Shown: positions 34,236 through 42,716 of the stretch, in pieces
Position numbering within the stretch: the first letter of the stretch is position 1
Layout of the letters: the number at the start of each line of letters is the position of its first letter
The notes under the pieces: model-generated
The model's input: only the letters and a program-made list of their open reading frames with translations
Databases searched by the model: none
What the model was told of the DNA's origin: nothing
Made by a program: the position numbers and the translations under genes
Source of the DNA: an uncultured Chromatiaceae bacterium
GTDB lineage: Bacteria > Pseudomonadota > Gammaproteobacteria > Enterobacterales > Alteromonadaceae
NCBI GenBank assembly: GCA_946482325.1
Contig: CAMLRA010000004.1
Coordinates: forward strand, 11,487-75,486
Direction of reading: 5' to 3'
Length of the DNA stretch: 64,000 nucleotides

Positions 34236-35210
34236 ATGAAAACGATGAAACTAATCCCCCTGTGTGCAGCCACCAGCATCCTTGCCGGCTGTTCGAACGT
34301 TTACCAGCATAAAAATGCCGGCTTTTATGATGTAAAAACTACGCCACCTTTGCATCTGATGGAAATCATTGATAAAGATGGAAAAGATGCAAACCTAGAG
34401 CAAACACTAACTCTTAACTATGAAATCTCCGACCAGCATGTATACAAGTTCACCTATCTGGTGGAAGACACCATGCGTAAACGCGTTGATCATGGCCGGG
34501 TCTGGGAAGAAGGGCTTTCTGCAATGCAGGTTATTCTGGCGGCTTTTGCTTCGGCGTTTTCCGCTGGAACCGGCGTACATCCGGATGTGGTCACCACATT
34601 GGCGGGCCTGAGTGCTTTAACACCTGATATCGCCGATATCATCAACGCCGGTGACAAAGCCAAGGCGTATTCACAAGGGTTGGAACTCATTGAAGCAGCC
34701 AATGCGGCTTATATCAGTGCCCGCAGTACCGTTGTATCAGACAGTAACAGCTTGATTCCCAGCAACCAGCTTTCCCCCGAAGGTGCGGCGTTATTTGTCA
34801 GTGTAATGTCGACGCTCAAAGTGATGCGCGATGCGTTGTTACAAACCTTACCATCAGAAGAAGACCTTGCCAAAGCCACCGGCAAATACAGCTTGTTTAG
34901 CCTCGATACCACCCAAGTGAACATCGAGCTTGCCAAGAACGGCCCGGCTGGCCTATTCACAGCAAAGGCAGGTCTTCCGACCTCGCTGACCGAGGCAGGG
35001 CAAAACTATTACACTCGGGTAGTTAGTGTGGTGCGGGGCGGCAAATTAGCCCAATGCACGTCCGACGCGCCCAGTGTTGCCGTAGTCACAGCCTGCAGCG
35101 GCAGCGCCATGACTATTCAGCCGAAGATGTTCGGCACCGCCCATGTCACAGTGGTCGCAGAAAATGGCAGCCGCGCTGTGGTGAAAGTGCTGGTGAAGCA
35201 ATCCATGTAA
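34236..35210 (+). CDS. Hypothetical lipoprotein with C-terminal beta domain
   Basis: 324 residues with AAGGA upstream. The signal peptide ends in Leu-Ala-Gly-Cys (Cys about 19). The middle part is helical, with an Ala-rich segment near residues 95-115. The last 90 residues form a small beta domain with two Cys and an Ig/Big-2-like cadence (Val-Val-Thr-Ala-Cys, Phe-Gly-Thr-Ala-His-Val-Thr-Val-Val-Ala-Glu-Asn-Gly-Ser-Arg-Ala-Val-Val-Lys-Val). Unrecognised family. It is the last normal-composition gene before the A+T-rich segment and is closed by a terminator. Confidence 0.65.
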   Translation: MKTMKLIPLCAATSILAGCSNVYQHKNAGFYDVKTTPPLHLMEIIDKDGKDANLEQTLTLNYEISDQHVYKFTYLVEDTMRKRVDHGRVWEEGLSAMQVILAAFASAFSAGTGVHPDVVTTLAGLSALTPDIADIINAGDKAKAYSQGLELIEAANAAYISARSTVVSDSNSLIPSNQLSPEGAALFVSVMSTLKVMRDALLQTLPSEEDLAKATGKYSLFSLDTTQVNIELAKNGPAGLFTAKAGLPTSLTEAGQNYYTRVVSVVRGGKLAQCTSDAPSVAVVTACSGSAMTIQPKMFGTAHVTVVAENGSRAVVKVLVKQSM

Positions 35211-35212
35211 AT

Positions 35213-35240
35213 AACAGCGCTGCAAAGCGCTGTTTTTTCT
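35213..35240 (+). terminator. Intrinsic terminator of the hypothetical lipoprotein gene
   Basis: A 9-base perfect stem (35213-35221 with 35226-35234) with a 4-base loop runs into TTTTT, 3 bases after the stop codon. Confidence 0.9.
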
Positions 35241-35393
35241 AACACACTGAACGAATGCGTCCCGCCTTCCATTGACCAAATAGTTACTTTTGTACCTATT
35301 ACACCTTGTCAGTGCCAACCGATTGTTTTAACTTGGAACTATTGTGACAAGCCACCCGCCACAACGACGGGTTTGGCAATCAGGAGGACATGG
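35241..35393 (+). other. Intergenic region at the left flank of the A+T-rich insertion
   Basis: The gap from the terminator to the STAND gene is 358 bases. Its left part holds a possible -35 (TTGACC near 35273) with only a poor -10, and an imperfect hairpin (GCCACCCG with CGGGTTTGGC, about 35351-35377) directly before a perfect AGGAGG at 35382-35387. Composition changes from normal to A+T-rich near 35560. No direct repeat or integrase gene is visible. Confidence 0.4.
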
Positions 35394-35561
35394 ATGGTTC
35401 AGACTGCAACGGCAGCCACTGCCGCGCCGGAAAACCCCACTGCTATTTTTGACAAAATCATCACTCCGTCCATAAGAAGCGGGGAAGGTTGCTTGTGCCA
35501 CTCGGCAATACGTCCAAACAATGACAACGAACAAGCGAAGTGTCAAAAAGCTGCGCTTTAA
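35394..35561 (+). CDS. Possible 55-residue small ORF before the STAND gene
   Basis: An ATG at 35394 lies 6 bases after a perfect AGGAGG ribosome site and opens a 55-codon frame ending 37 bases before the STAND gene. The product is Ala/Thr-rich at first, then contains Gly-Cys-Leu-Cys-His and a later Lys-Cys-Gln. The ribosome site is better than that of most genes here, so it is probably translated. It could be a real small partner of the STAND gene, a leader, or the truncated front of a host gene interrupted by the insertion. I do not recognise it. Confidence 0.4.
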   Translation: MVQTATAATAAPENPTAIFDKIITPSIRSGEGCLCHSAIRPNNDNEQAKCQKAAL

Positions 35562-35598
35562 TAACTTCACTTATAAATTTTAATTACGAGATATAAAT

Positions 35599-38487
35599 AT
35601 GAAAAATATATTCATCTCTTATAGCTGGGACTCAGACGAACATATCGCATGGGTTAATAAGCTGGCTGATGACCTAGAAGCATATAAAGAAATCAATGTA
35701 CATTGGGATGGATACGACCTCGATTCGCTTGTAGACAAAAATCACTTCATGGAAAAAATAAACACAGCGGACATTGTATTAATCGTATCTACAAAAAAAT
35801 ACAAACAAAAATGTGATAACAGAGAAGGTGGCGTTGGCATAGAAACATACTTAAGCACCTCAAAGCATTGGGAATCTCTATTAAGTACTGGGCAAAGCAG
35901 CATAATAAATATAATCAGAGAAAAAGACAGCACTCCAATATACTTGAAAGGGCATTTTTACATCGACGCCACATTAGATAAATATTACGACAACATACTT
36001 GAAAAAATAATTTCATTTACGAGAGAAGATTCAAAGTCAAAAAGACCACAAAAAACAAAATCGATAGAAGAAAAATCCTTCTCATGCAATCTAACAAAAA
36101 CTGCCGAAATAATTGCACTAAGTGCTAAAAACAGAAAAGAGATTGTTTCTGCCCAAAATGGAACAGATTACTCTGGAAATAAGAAAATAAAATTCGAACT
36201 ATGGGAAACCAACACCCCTGCAACAAACTACATAATAGCCTTACACGACAACATTAACATATCTCAAACACTTGAGAGCGCTGCAGATAGCATTAACTCA
36301 ATAATAAAGCAATCAAAGAGCAGTAGGATACAGTCTATAATAACTTTAAGAATCAAGGAGAAAAGCAAAAACTCGCCTTCTATCAAGAGCATTCTAGAAC
36401 AAAACTTTAGTATAGATACCTCATCGATTGCTTTCGAAGACGTAATATATAGCGATTTCATTTGGAAATATTGCATAGATGGAGATTTCAAGACTAGCAA
36501 CAGACCTGACATTATTGAATTTTACACGCCGCAAGACTTACAAAACGAACAAGGAATAATAACTGAACCCGCTGCAGACTACATAACTAGACAACTTACA
36601 AAAAACTCAACTAAAAGTGGCTGGATGATAGTCGGAAGCGGAGGCATAGGCAAGACATCTCTTTGTATATCAATAGCTGCAAAGATATGCTCAACCTTAG
36701 GCCACCAAACCAAACATATGCTGATATTTATCAAAGCTGAAGATATAAGAAAGTATGTAACCACTTCAGGAACAAACCTTGAAAACATAAAAACTGTTTA
36801 TGACTTTTATGAAATTCAATCAAAATTTTTAAACCAAAACAACATACTTGATAGAAAAAGCTTTGAACTTGCTTTAATAAGTGGAAATATAATACTAATA
36901 ATTGATGGCCTCGACGAGCTTGCCACTATCTCGAGAGGGAGCTTTTCTATAAATGAGTTTATTGAATCTATATCTTTACTACACAAGGAATTAGGCTCAA
37001 CTCACATACTGATTACTTCGCGAGAAGACCGCTCATTCCATGAAATTAACTTTGATTCTCTTGGTATTGCTAAATATAACCTATTGGGCTTTACCGAAGA
37101 AAGCTGCAGGAAATATCTATCGAAAAGATTTTCTCAGTTTGAGGAGAAAGAAAAAGTCACTGATAAAATAGTTGACTTAATTAAAGGTTCAAAACTATCT
37201 GAATCAGATCGAATAGTACCATTTTTTATTGACATAATATCAAATGAGTACGAAGAATCTATTTCTCAACCCATGAGCGATTTTAGTGTATTCGAATCAA
37301 ACACCCCTTATAAGTCATTGAACGAAATGACTGACAAAGTAATATTTGCTGTGTTTGAACGCGAGAAAGTCCGACATAAGTTTCATATAAGCGCTCATGA
37401 GATGGTTGACACATTTATTCTATTAAACAATGAAACAGAAAACGAATGGAGTTATAGTTCAGTAAAAAGCACACTGCAAATATTATATGATCAAAACTCA
37501 GATGAAATTATGAAGTCGATATCTGTCAGCCCACTACTTAGAGCTTCCGAGGAAAAAATTCAATTTAAGTATGATTTCCTACGCTCATACTTCAAATATC
37601 TATATTTTATTGACACCCTCGTTAAACAACGAGTAGATAGCGAATTTATTAAAGAGTTGTCAAAAATTGACTCTTCATCACCTGAATTTGTTGACACAAG
37701 CAGTTATTTTAGACGTGGACATGATAATATTGTCGAGATCGCATCTAAAGTTATACCTAAGCTACTTGAGCAAATCAAGCAAAGTGATGCCAACGTTAAT
37801 TTGGCAAAAAAAATACATCTATGTATTGAATGCTTAATAACACTAACACTTGATGTTGTGAAAATGAAGCGATTAGAGTTTACAAGTTTCATAAAGGAAA
37901 TATTTAAAGGACATAATGGACGAATTCAAAAAATCTTTATTAAAGGCGACCTTCCGCCGCTGGATTTCTCTGATTTAACAATTAGCGACAGTCGCTTCAA
38001 GTCTTATCAAAAATTTTTAGAATCTGACTTCAATGAAAACACTAAATTTATTAATTGCGAATTTATTGAGTGTGACAACAATGGAATTGAAAAATCGAAA
38101 TTCTTGCGACAAAACATCGATTCTGCATCATGTAAGATTGGAAATTTAAATGAATATTTTTCTAGGCAAAATACATACGACACAGAATCACAGGAAACTA
38201 ATTGGCAAGAAATAAACTATTTTCTGTCCAGTTTTTATAGAGGAAGCGCCTTTCGAGAAAACAATAAAACTCACATTTATTTCTCTAATAAAACAAAGGG
38301 TCTCAATAGCACAAAGATTCCTAAAATATTGAAATCCGGATTCATTTGCATAGCGAAAGAGAAGGAAGTTGATACATTCTATGGCGTAGCTGATCATTTC
38401 AAACCTAGCGTTAGAAAGTTTCTAAATGATGGCGTCAAAGACAGCAAAATGAAAGAGTTTTATGGCCTCATAGTAAGTATGTCATGA
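35599..38487 (+). CDS. SEFIR/TIR-type NACHT STAND ATPase, candidate anti-phage defence protein
   Basis: 962 residues. Residues 1 to about 140 are a SEFIR/TIR-like domain: Ile-Phe-Ile-Ser-Tyr-Ser-Trp-Asp-Ser-Asp-Glu-His, then Asp-Ile-Val-Leu-Ile-Val-Ser-Thr and Arg-Glu-Gly-Gly-Val-Gly-Ile-Glu with Glu82. An unassigned region (160-320) follows. The NACHT NTPase has Walker A Gly346-Ser-Gly-Gly-Ile-Gly-Lys-Thr353, Walker B Ile-Ile-Asp436-Gly-Leu-Asp-Glu-Leu and Thr-Ser-Arg475. A helical region (500-770), a pentapeptide-like stretch (780-825) and an unknown tail follow. In bacterial STAND defence proteins the N-terminal domain is the effector and the C-terminal part senses phage. Base composition and codon use differ sharply from all neighbours, indicating horizontal transfer. 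Single-gene system with no visible partner beyond a small upstream ORF. Confidence 0.88.
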   Translation: MKNIFISYSWDSDEHIAWVNKLADDLEAYKEINVHWDGYDLDSLVDKNHFMEKINTADIVLIVSTKKYKQKCDNREGGVGIETYLSTSKHWESLLSTGQSSIINIIREKDSTPIYLKGHFYIDATLDKYYDNILEKIISFTREDSKSKRPQKTKSIEEKSFSCNLTKTAEIIALSAKNRKEIVSAQNGTDYSGNKKIKFELWETNTPATNYIIALHDNINISQTLESAADSINSIIKQSKSSRIQSIITLRIKEKSKNSPSIKSILEQNFSIDTSSIAFEDVIYSDFIWKYCIDGDFKTSNRPDIIEFYTPQDLQNEQGIITEPAADYITRQLTKNSTKSGWMIVGSGGIGKTSLCISIAAKICSTLGHQTKHMLIFIKAEDIRKYVTTSGTNLENIKTVYDFYEIQSKFLNQNNILDRKSFELALISGNIILIIDGLDELATISRGSFSINEFIESISLLHKELGSTHILITSREDRSFHEINFDSLGIAKYNLLGFTEESCRKYLSKRFSQFEEKEKVTDKIVDLIKGSKLSESDRIVPFFIDIISNEYEESISQPMSDFSVFESNTPYKSLNEMTDKVIFAVFEREKVRHKFHISAHEMVDTFILLNNETENEWSYSSVKSTLQILYDQNSDEIMKSISVSPLLRASEEKIQFKYDFLRSYFKYLYFIDTLVKQRVDSEFIKELSKIDSSSPEFVDTSSYFRRGHDNIVEIASKVIPKLLEQIKQSDANVNLAKKIHLCIECLITLTLDVVKMKRLEFTSFIKEIFKGHNGRIQKIFIKGDLPPLDFSDLTISDSRFKSYQKFLESDFNENTKFINCEFIECDNNGIEKSKFLRQNIDSASCKIGNLNEYFSRQNTYDTESQETNWQEINYFLSSFYRGSAFRENNKTHIYFSNKTKGLNSTKIPKILKSGFICIAKEKEVDTFYGVADHFKPSVRKFLNDGVKDSKMKEFYGLIVSMS

Positions 38488-38489
38488 AA

Positions 38490-38520
38490 TTTAACGGCAG
38501 CTCATTGAGCTGCCGTTAAA
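38490..38520. terminator. Bidirectional hairpin overlapping the ilvA stop codon
   Basis: A 15-base perfect inverted repeat (38490-38504 with 38506-38520) around one central base. The right arm encodes the last codons of ilvA and the ilvA stop lies in the left arm. The STAND stop is 3 bases to its left. The T-tract is short on the ilvA side (AAATTTC) and absent on the other, but the stem is strong. Confidence 0.75.
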
Positions 38521-40163
38521 AACGTCCGATATGAGCTATTCCCACTGACCAGCTGATACGGATATCCCAAAGCCTCTAAATGCCCTTCAATCTCTGACGG
38601 ATCAGCAATCTCAAAGCCTGCCAACACATCACCTGTCGCGGCACCATGATTCCGATAATGGAACAACGTGATGTTCCATTTCTCGCCGAGGGTGTTAAGG
38701 AAGTTCATCAGGGCGCCGGGGTATTCCGGGAAGTTGAATTGGTAGACTTGTTCGTTGACCAGGCGCGGTGGCATGCCGCCGACCATGTGGCGGACGTGGA
38801 GTTTGGCCAGTTCGTCGTCGGACAGGTCCTGAAACTCATAGCCAGCATCGGTTAGCGCCTGGGTGACTTGTGCCAGTTCCTGGGCGCCGTTTCGAAGTTT
38901 GATGCCGACAAAAATATGCGCTTTGTTGTCACTGGCGTAGCGGTAGTTAAATTCGGTGATGGCACGGCCGCCGAGTGTCTGGCAGAAGCGGCGGAAACTG
39001 CCTTTTTCTTCCGGAATGGTGACAGCGAATACGGCTTCTTTTTTCTCACCCAGTTCACAGCGCTCGGAGACATACCGCAGCGTGTCAAAGTTTAAGTTGG
39101 CACCGCTTAATACTGCCGCTAACTGTGTTTGTTCGTTCACATCGCCGGTCTGGCTATGTTGCTGGGCGTATTTTTTCAGGCCCGCCAGGGCCAAAGCACC
39201 AGCTGGTTCGGCGACGGCGCGTAAGTCTTCAAAGATGTCTTTGATGGCGGCGCAAATTTCGTCGCTGGAGACTGTCACCACTTCGTCGCAAAACAGCTGG
39301 GCCAGTTTAAAAGTTTCAGTGCCGATGCGTTTGACTGCCACGCCGTCGGCGAATAAACCGACGCGGTCTAAAGTGACAGGTTCGCCGGCTTTCAATGCGG
39401 CGTCTAAACAGGCGGCGTCGTCTGGCTCTACGCCTATCACGCGCACGTTCGGCAGTACGGCTTTGATATACACCGCCATGCCGGCGAGCAGTCCACCGCC
39501 ACCGACCGGAATAAATACCGCGTTTATCTGGTTGTTTTGCGTCAGGAGTTCTTTCGCCACAGTGCCCTGGCCGGCGATGACATCAACATCGTCAAACGGC
39601 GGAATGTAAGTGGCGCCGGTGCTTTTTGCCAGTTCAATGGCGTGGCGGTTGGCTTCGTCAAAGGCGGTGCCGTGCAGCAGCACATTGCCGCCAAAACCGC
39701 GCACCGCGCTGACTTTGATTTCTGGCGTGGTGATCGGCATCACAATAGTGGCGTGCAGGCCTAATTTGCTGGCTGACAACGCCACGCCCTGCGCATGGTT
39801 ACCCGCCGACGCGCAGATAACCCGCGGGCTTTCTGAAGTGCCGGCCCCTGCACTCTTATCAGCAGCCGCTTTCGCCGCGACTTTATGCAGCTTATGAAAA
39901 GCACCCCGCAGCTTAAAGGAATACACCGGCTGATGGTCTTCACGTTTGAGTTCCACCTGGCAGCCTAAGCGTTTGCTCAGTTTTGGCATCGCCTGCAACG
40001 GGGTTTCCACCGCGGCCTGATACACCGGCGATAACAATATTTCGCGCAGATAATGTTGTTGCAAAGCAGCACGTTCGTCCGCCGGATGAGCTTGTAACGC
40101 AGTAGCGCCCTGCTCTGGGCCTTGGTTGGCCGCAGACACAGGCACTTGTTGTAACGCAGTCAT
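38502..40163 (-). CDS. ilvA: Threonine ammonia-lyase, biosynthetic
   Basis: 553 residues, about 40 longer than the enteric enzyme because of a longer N-terminus (about 35 residues) and a Lys/Ala/Ser-rich insertion near residues 95-112. The PLP lysine is in Ser-Phe-Lys-Leu-Arg-Gly-Ala. Glycine loops Ser-Ala-Gly-Asn-His-Ala-Gln-Gly and Pro-Val-Gly-Gly-Gly-Gly-Leu are intact. Two ACT-like regulatory domains (Phe-Ala-Val-Thr-Ile-Pro-Glu-Glu-Lys-Gly-Ser-Phe and Phe-Pro-Glu-Tyr-Pro-Gly-Ala-Leu) fill the C-terminus, so isoleucine feedback is expected. It makes 2-oxobutanoate for isoleucine and is last in the ilvGMDA operon. Confidence 0.95.
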   Translation of the reverse strand: MTALQQVPVSAANQGPEQGATALQAHPADERAALQQHYLREILLSPVYQAAVETPLQAMPKLSKRLGCQVELKREDHQPVYSFKLRGAFHKLHKVAAKAAADKSAGAGTSESPRVICASAGNHAQGVALSASKLGLHATIVMPITTPEIKVSAVRGFGGNVLLHGTAFDEANRHAIELAKSTGATYIPPFDDVDVIAGQGTVAKELLTQNNQINAVFIPVGGGGLLAGMAVYIKAVLPNVRVIGVEPDDAACLDAALKAGEPVTLDRVGLFADGVAVKRIGTETFKLAQLFCDEVVTVSSDEICAAIKDIFEDLRAVAEPAGALALAGLKKYAQQHSQTGDVNEQTQLAAVLSGANLNFDTLRYVSERCELGEKKEAVFAVTIPEEKGSFRRFCQTLGGRAITEFNYRYASDNKAHIFVGIKLRNGAQELAQVTQALTDAGYEFQDLSDDELAKLHVRHMVGGMPPRLVNEQVYQFNFPEYPGALMNFLNTLGEKWNITLFHYRNHGAATGDVLAGFEIADPSEIEGHLEALGYPYQLVSGNSSYRTFLTAAQ

Positions 40164-40225
40164 TTTTCTCGCCTTTCTGATAAACCGGGCTGTGGCTTTT
40201 TATCCACAGCGCCGGCCTGAAACTA

Positions 40226-42076
40226 TTAGTCTTCCAGCTTTGACAAATCGCGCACGGCGCCTTTGTCGGCTGAGCTTGCCAATAAGGCATAGGCTTTGAG
40301 TGCCGGGCTGACGTAACGGGTACGGTCAACCGGTTTCCAGCCTAGTTTGCCTTTGGCGTCCATGGCAGCGCGGCGCGCCGCCAGAGTTTCGTCAGAAATT
40401 CGAATATTAATACTGCGGTTTGGAATGTCGATGTCGATGCCGTCGCCATCTTCGACCAGCGCAATAGCGCCGCCGCTGGCCGCTTCCGGCGAGACGTGGC
40501 CAATCGACAGGCCAGAAGTGCCGCCGGAGAAACGGCCGTCGGTAACTAAAGCACAGGCTTTGCCCAGGCCCATCGATTTTAAGTAGCTGGTTGGGTACAA
40601 CATTTCCTGCATGCCCGGGCCACCTTTTGGCCCTTCGTAGCGAATAACCACCACGTCGCCGGCTTTGACCACGCCACCCAAAATGGCGGTCACGGCGTCG
40701 TCCTGCGATTCAAACACCCGCGCCACACCATTAAATACCAGGTTGTCTTTGTCGACACCGGCGGTTTTGACGATACAGCCGTTTGGCGCCAGGTTGCCGA
40801 ATAACACGGCTAAACCGCCGTCCTGCGAATACGCATGTTCTTTGCTGCGGATACAGCCGTTTTCACGGTCATCGTCCAGCGTCGGGTAGCGGCAGTTTTG
40901 TGAAAACGCCTGGGTTGTGCGGATACCGGCCGGGCCGGCGCGGTAGAAGTCTTTTACTGCCTGGTCTTGCGTCGTCATGATGTCAAAACGGCTTAATACA
41001 TCACCAAGTGAACTGCCGGCCACGTGCGGCGTGTCCGGATTGACCAGGCCAGCGCGTTGTAACTCGGCCAGAATGGCGACCACACCACCGGCGCGGTGCA
41101 CATCTTCCATATGGTATTTCTGCGTCGACGGCGCCACTTTGGACAAATGCGGCACGATGCGCGACAGCCGGTCGATGTCGGCCATGCCAAAATCGACTTC
41201 GGCTTCAATGGCGGCGGCCAGTAAATGCAGCACTGTGTTGGTGGAACCACCCATCGCGATGTCCAGCATCATGGCGTTTTCAAAAGCGGTTTTATTGGCG
41301 ATAGAACGTGGCAAGGCGCTGGCGTCATCATTTTGATACCAGCGGCGCGTCAGCTCCATAATGCGCGTGCCGGCGCTGACAAACAGCTCGCGGCGGTCGG
41401 CGTGCGTCGCCAGCATAGAACCATTGCCCGGCTGGCCTAAACCTAAGGCTTCCACTAAGCAGTTCATCGAGTTGGCGGTGAACATACCAGAACAAGAACC
41501 GCACGTCGGACAGGCGCTGCGTTCGATTTTTTCGCTGTCGGCGTCCGACACATTCGGGTTGGCGGCAGACACCATGGCATCAACCAGATCGAGCTTGATG
41601 ATTTGGTCCGAAAGCTTGGTTTTACCGGCTTCCATCGGGCCACCGGAGACAAAAATTGCCGGGATATTCAGGCGCAGCGCGGCCATTAACATGCCCGGCG
41701 TGATTTTGTCGCAGTTGGAGATACAGACCATGGCGTCGGCGCAGTGGCCGTTCACCACGTATTCGACTGAGTCGGCGATGATTTCGCGGGACGGCAGGCT
41801 ATACAGCATACCGCCGTGGCCCATGGCGATGCCGTCGTCGATGGCGATGGTGTTGAATTCTTTGGCGATACCGCCGGCCGCTTCAATGGCTTCGGCCACC
41901 AGTTTTCCCAAATCGCGCAGGTGCACATGGCCCGGCACAAATTCGGTGAACGAGTTCACCACGGCGATGATCGGCTTGCCAAAGTCGGTGTCTTTAACAC
42001 CAGTGGCGCGCCACAAGGCACGGGCACCCGCCATATTGCGGCCTTCGGTGGTCGTGGCTGAACGTAATTTAGGCAT
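40226..42076 (-). CDS. ilvD: Dihydroxy-acid dehydratase
   Basis: 616 residues from the ATG at 42076, which starts the conserved [10 protein letters not shown]. The frame is open 34 codons further but that part is not conserved. Iron-sulfur-cluster cysteines lie in [11 protein letters not shown] and [21 protein letters not shown] marks the active-site loop. It dehydrates dihydroxy acids to the 2-oxo acids of valine and isoleucine synthesis. Closest to the [4Fe-4S], oxygen-sensitive enteric type. Separated from ilvM by 344 bases that carry a repeat element. Confidence 0.96.
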   Translation of the reverse strand: MPKLRSATTTEGRNMAGARALWRATGVKDTDFGKPIIAVVNSFTEFVPGHVHLRDLGKLVAEAIEAAGGIAKEFNTIAIDDGIAMGHGGMLYSLPSREIIADSVEYVVNGHCADAMVCISNCDKITPGMLMAALRLNIPAIFVSGGPMEAGKTKLSDQIIKLDLVDAMVSAANPNVSDADSEKIERSACPTCGSCSGMFTANSMNCLVEALGLGQPGNGSMLATHADRRELFVSAGTRIMELTRRWYQNDDASALPRSIANKTAFENAMMLDIAMGGSTNTVLHLLAAAIEAEVDFGMADIDRLSRIVPHLSKVAPSTQKYHMEDVHRAGGVVAILAELQRAGLVNPDTPHVAGSSLGDVLSRFDIMTTQDQAVKDFYRAGPAGIRTTQAFSQNCRYPTLDDDRENGCIRSKEHAYSQDGGLAVLFGNLAPNGCIVKTAGVDKDNLVFNGVARVFESQDDAVTAILGGVVKAGDVVVIRYEGPKGGPGMQEMLYPTSYLKSMGLGKACALVTDGRFSGGTSGLSIGHVSPEAASGGAIALVEDGDGIDIDIPNRSINIRISDETLAARRAAMDAKGKLGWKPVDRTRYVSPALKAYALLASSADKGAVRDLSKLED

Positions 42077-42294
42077 GCAATTTACTCCTGCATTTACAAA
42101 TTGAGTGATGCGGCGTTTAAGAAAATGCATGCGCCAGCATCGGGTTTTGGGTTCAGGGCCACTTGGTTGTAACGTCACCGCCTGTGGCGGTGATCATGCC
42201 GGGCTTTTTTGGGTGCCCGTGCTTTTTTATTTTGCCGGATTTCGGTCCGGCACCGTCTATTTAGTTCTCTCGGCTGTCACGTAGCTGCACTGGG
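42077..42294 (-). other. ilvM-ilvD spacer with hairpins
   Basis: Part of a 344-base gap inside the operon. It holds an 8-base-stem hairpin at 42175-42193 and a 6-base-stem hairpin at 42234-42251, besides the repeat element at 42295-42393. No open frame here is convincing. These structures could slow exonucleases or polarise expression within the operon (inference). Confidence 0.5.
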
Positions 42295-42393
42295 CTCTGG
42301 CGAACACATGGAGCAGACCCTCTGCGGCAGGGAAGCCGCAGAGGAGCCCCCATGGATGGGTTCACGGCGTGTCTGCGGAATGTTTCGCCAGAG
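42295..42393. repeat. REP-like palindromic element, copy A (ilvM-ilvD)
   Basis: A roughly 100-base element made of nested inverted repeats: outer arms CTCTGGCGAACA / TGTTTCGCCAGAG, then GCAGAC / GTCTGC, and an inner CCTCTGCGGC / GCCGCAGAGG hairpin. The inner 65 bases are nearly identical to copy B at 62406-62490. The outer arms differ in sequence but remain complementary, which points to selection for structure. Confidence 0.85.
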
Positions 42394-42420
42394 TCCAGCA
42401 CCACGATATCGCCTTCGTCA

Positions 42421-42699
42421 TCACGCCCTAAGCGCACCGGCTTCGGCCTGATGCAGCTCCAGATTCAGCACGTCGTACAGCTTATTCAGCTGATTAACCA
42501 GCAGGCTGATCGGCTTGTCGCTGACCACGCTTAAGGTTATCAGTAAACCACTCACATCAGCCAGCGGCTTTAGTTCAAGGCCGGCTAAAGTAAAACCACG
42601 GTAGCGGGTGACCTGCAGTAAACGTTCGACCGCGACGGCTTCGTGGCGGGTCTGGATCGTCAACGTATGCTGGTTTGACATAGTATGCTGGGCGCTCAT
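42421..42699 (-). CDS. ilvM: Acetolactate synthase II small subunit
   Basis: 92 residues from the ATG at 42699 (AGGA 9 bases upstream). An ATG at 42714, overlapping the ilvG stop region, is also possible. It carries the single ACT-like IlvM pattern: Val-Glu-Arg-Leu-Leu-Gln-Val-Thr-Arg-Tyr-Arg-Gly-Phe and Val-Asn-Gln-Leu-Asn-Lys-Leu-Tyr-Asp-Val. It activates and stabilises IlvG. The enteric isozyme II is valine-insensitive. The long frame extending upstream overlaps ilvG and is not used. Confidence 0.9.
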   Translation of the reverse strand: MSAQHTMSNQHTLTIQTRHEAVAVERLLQVTRYRGFTLAGLELKPLADVSGLLITLSVVSDKPISLLVNQLNKLYDVLNLELHQAEAGALRA

Positions 42700-42716
42700 G
42701 GCTGTGTTCCTCATGG

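Noticed and set aside
35390..35452. 20-codon Cys/His-rich frame before the STAND gene
   Set aside because: Its ATG is only 2 bases from AGGAGG, too close for initiation. The overlapping 55-codon frame at 35394 has the right spacing.
35241..38520. Search for att sites, flanking direct repeats, integrase or transposase around the A+T-rich segment
   Set aside because: None could be seen by eye, so transfer is argued only from composition and context.
42209..42451. Plus-strand frame across the ilvM-ilvD spacer
   Set aside because: It is created by the palindromic repeat; a similar spurious frame runs through the second copy near 62437.
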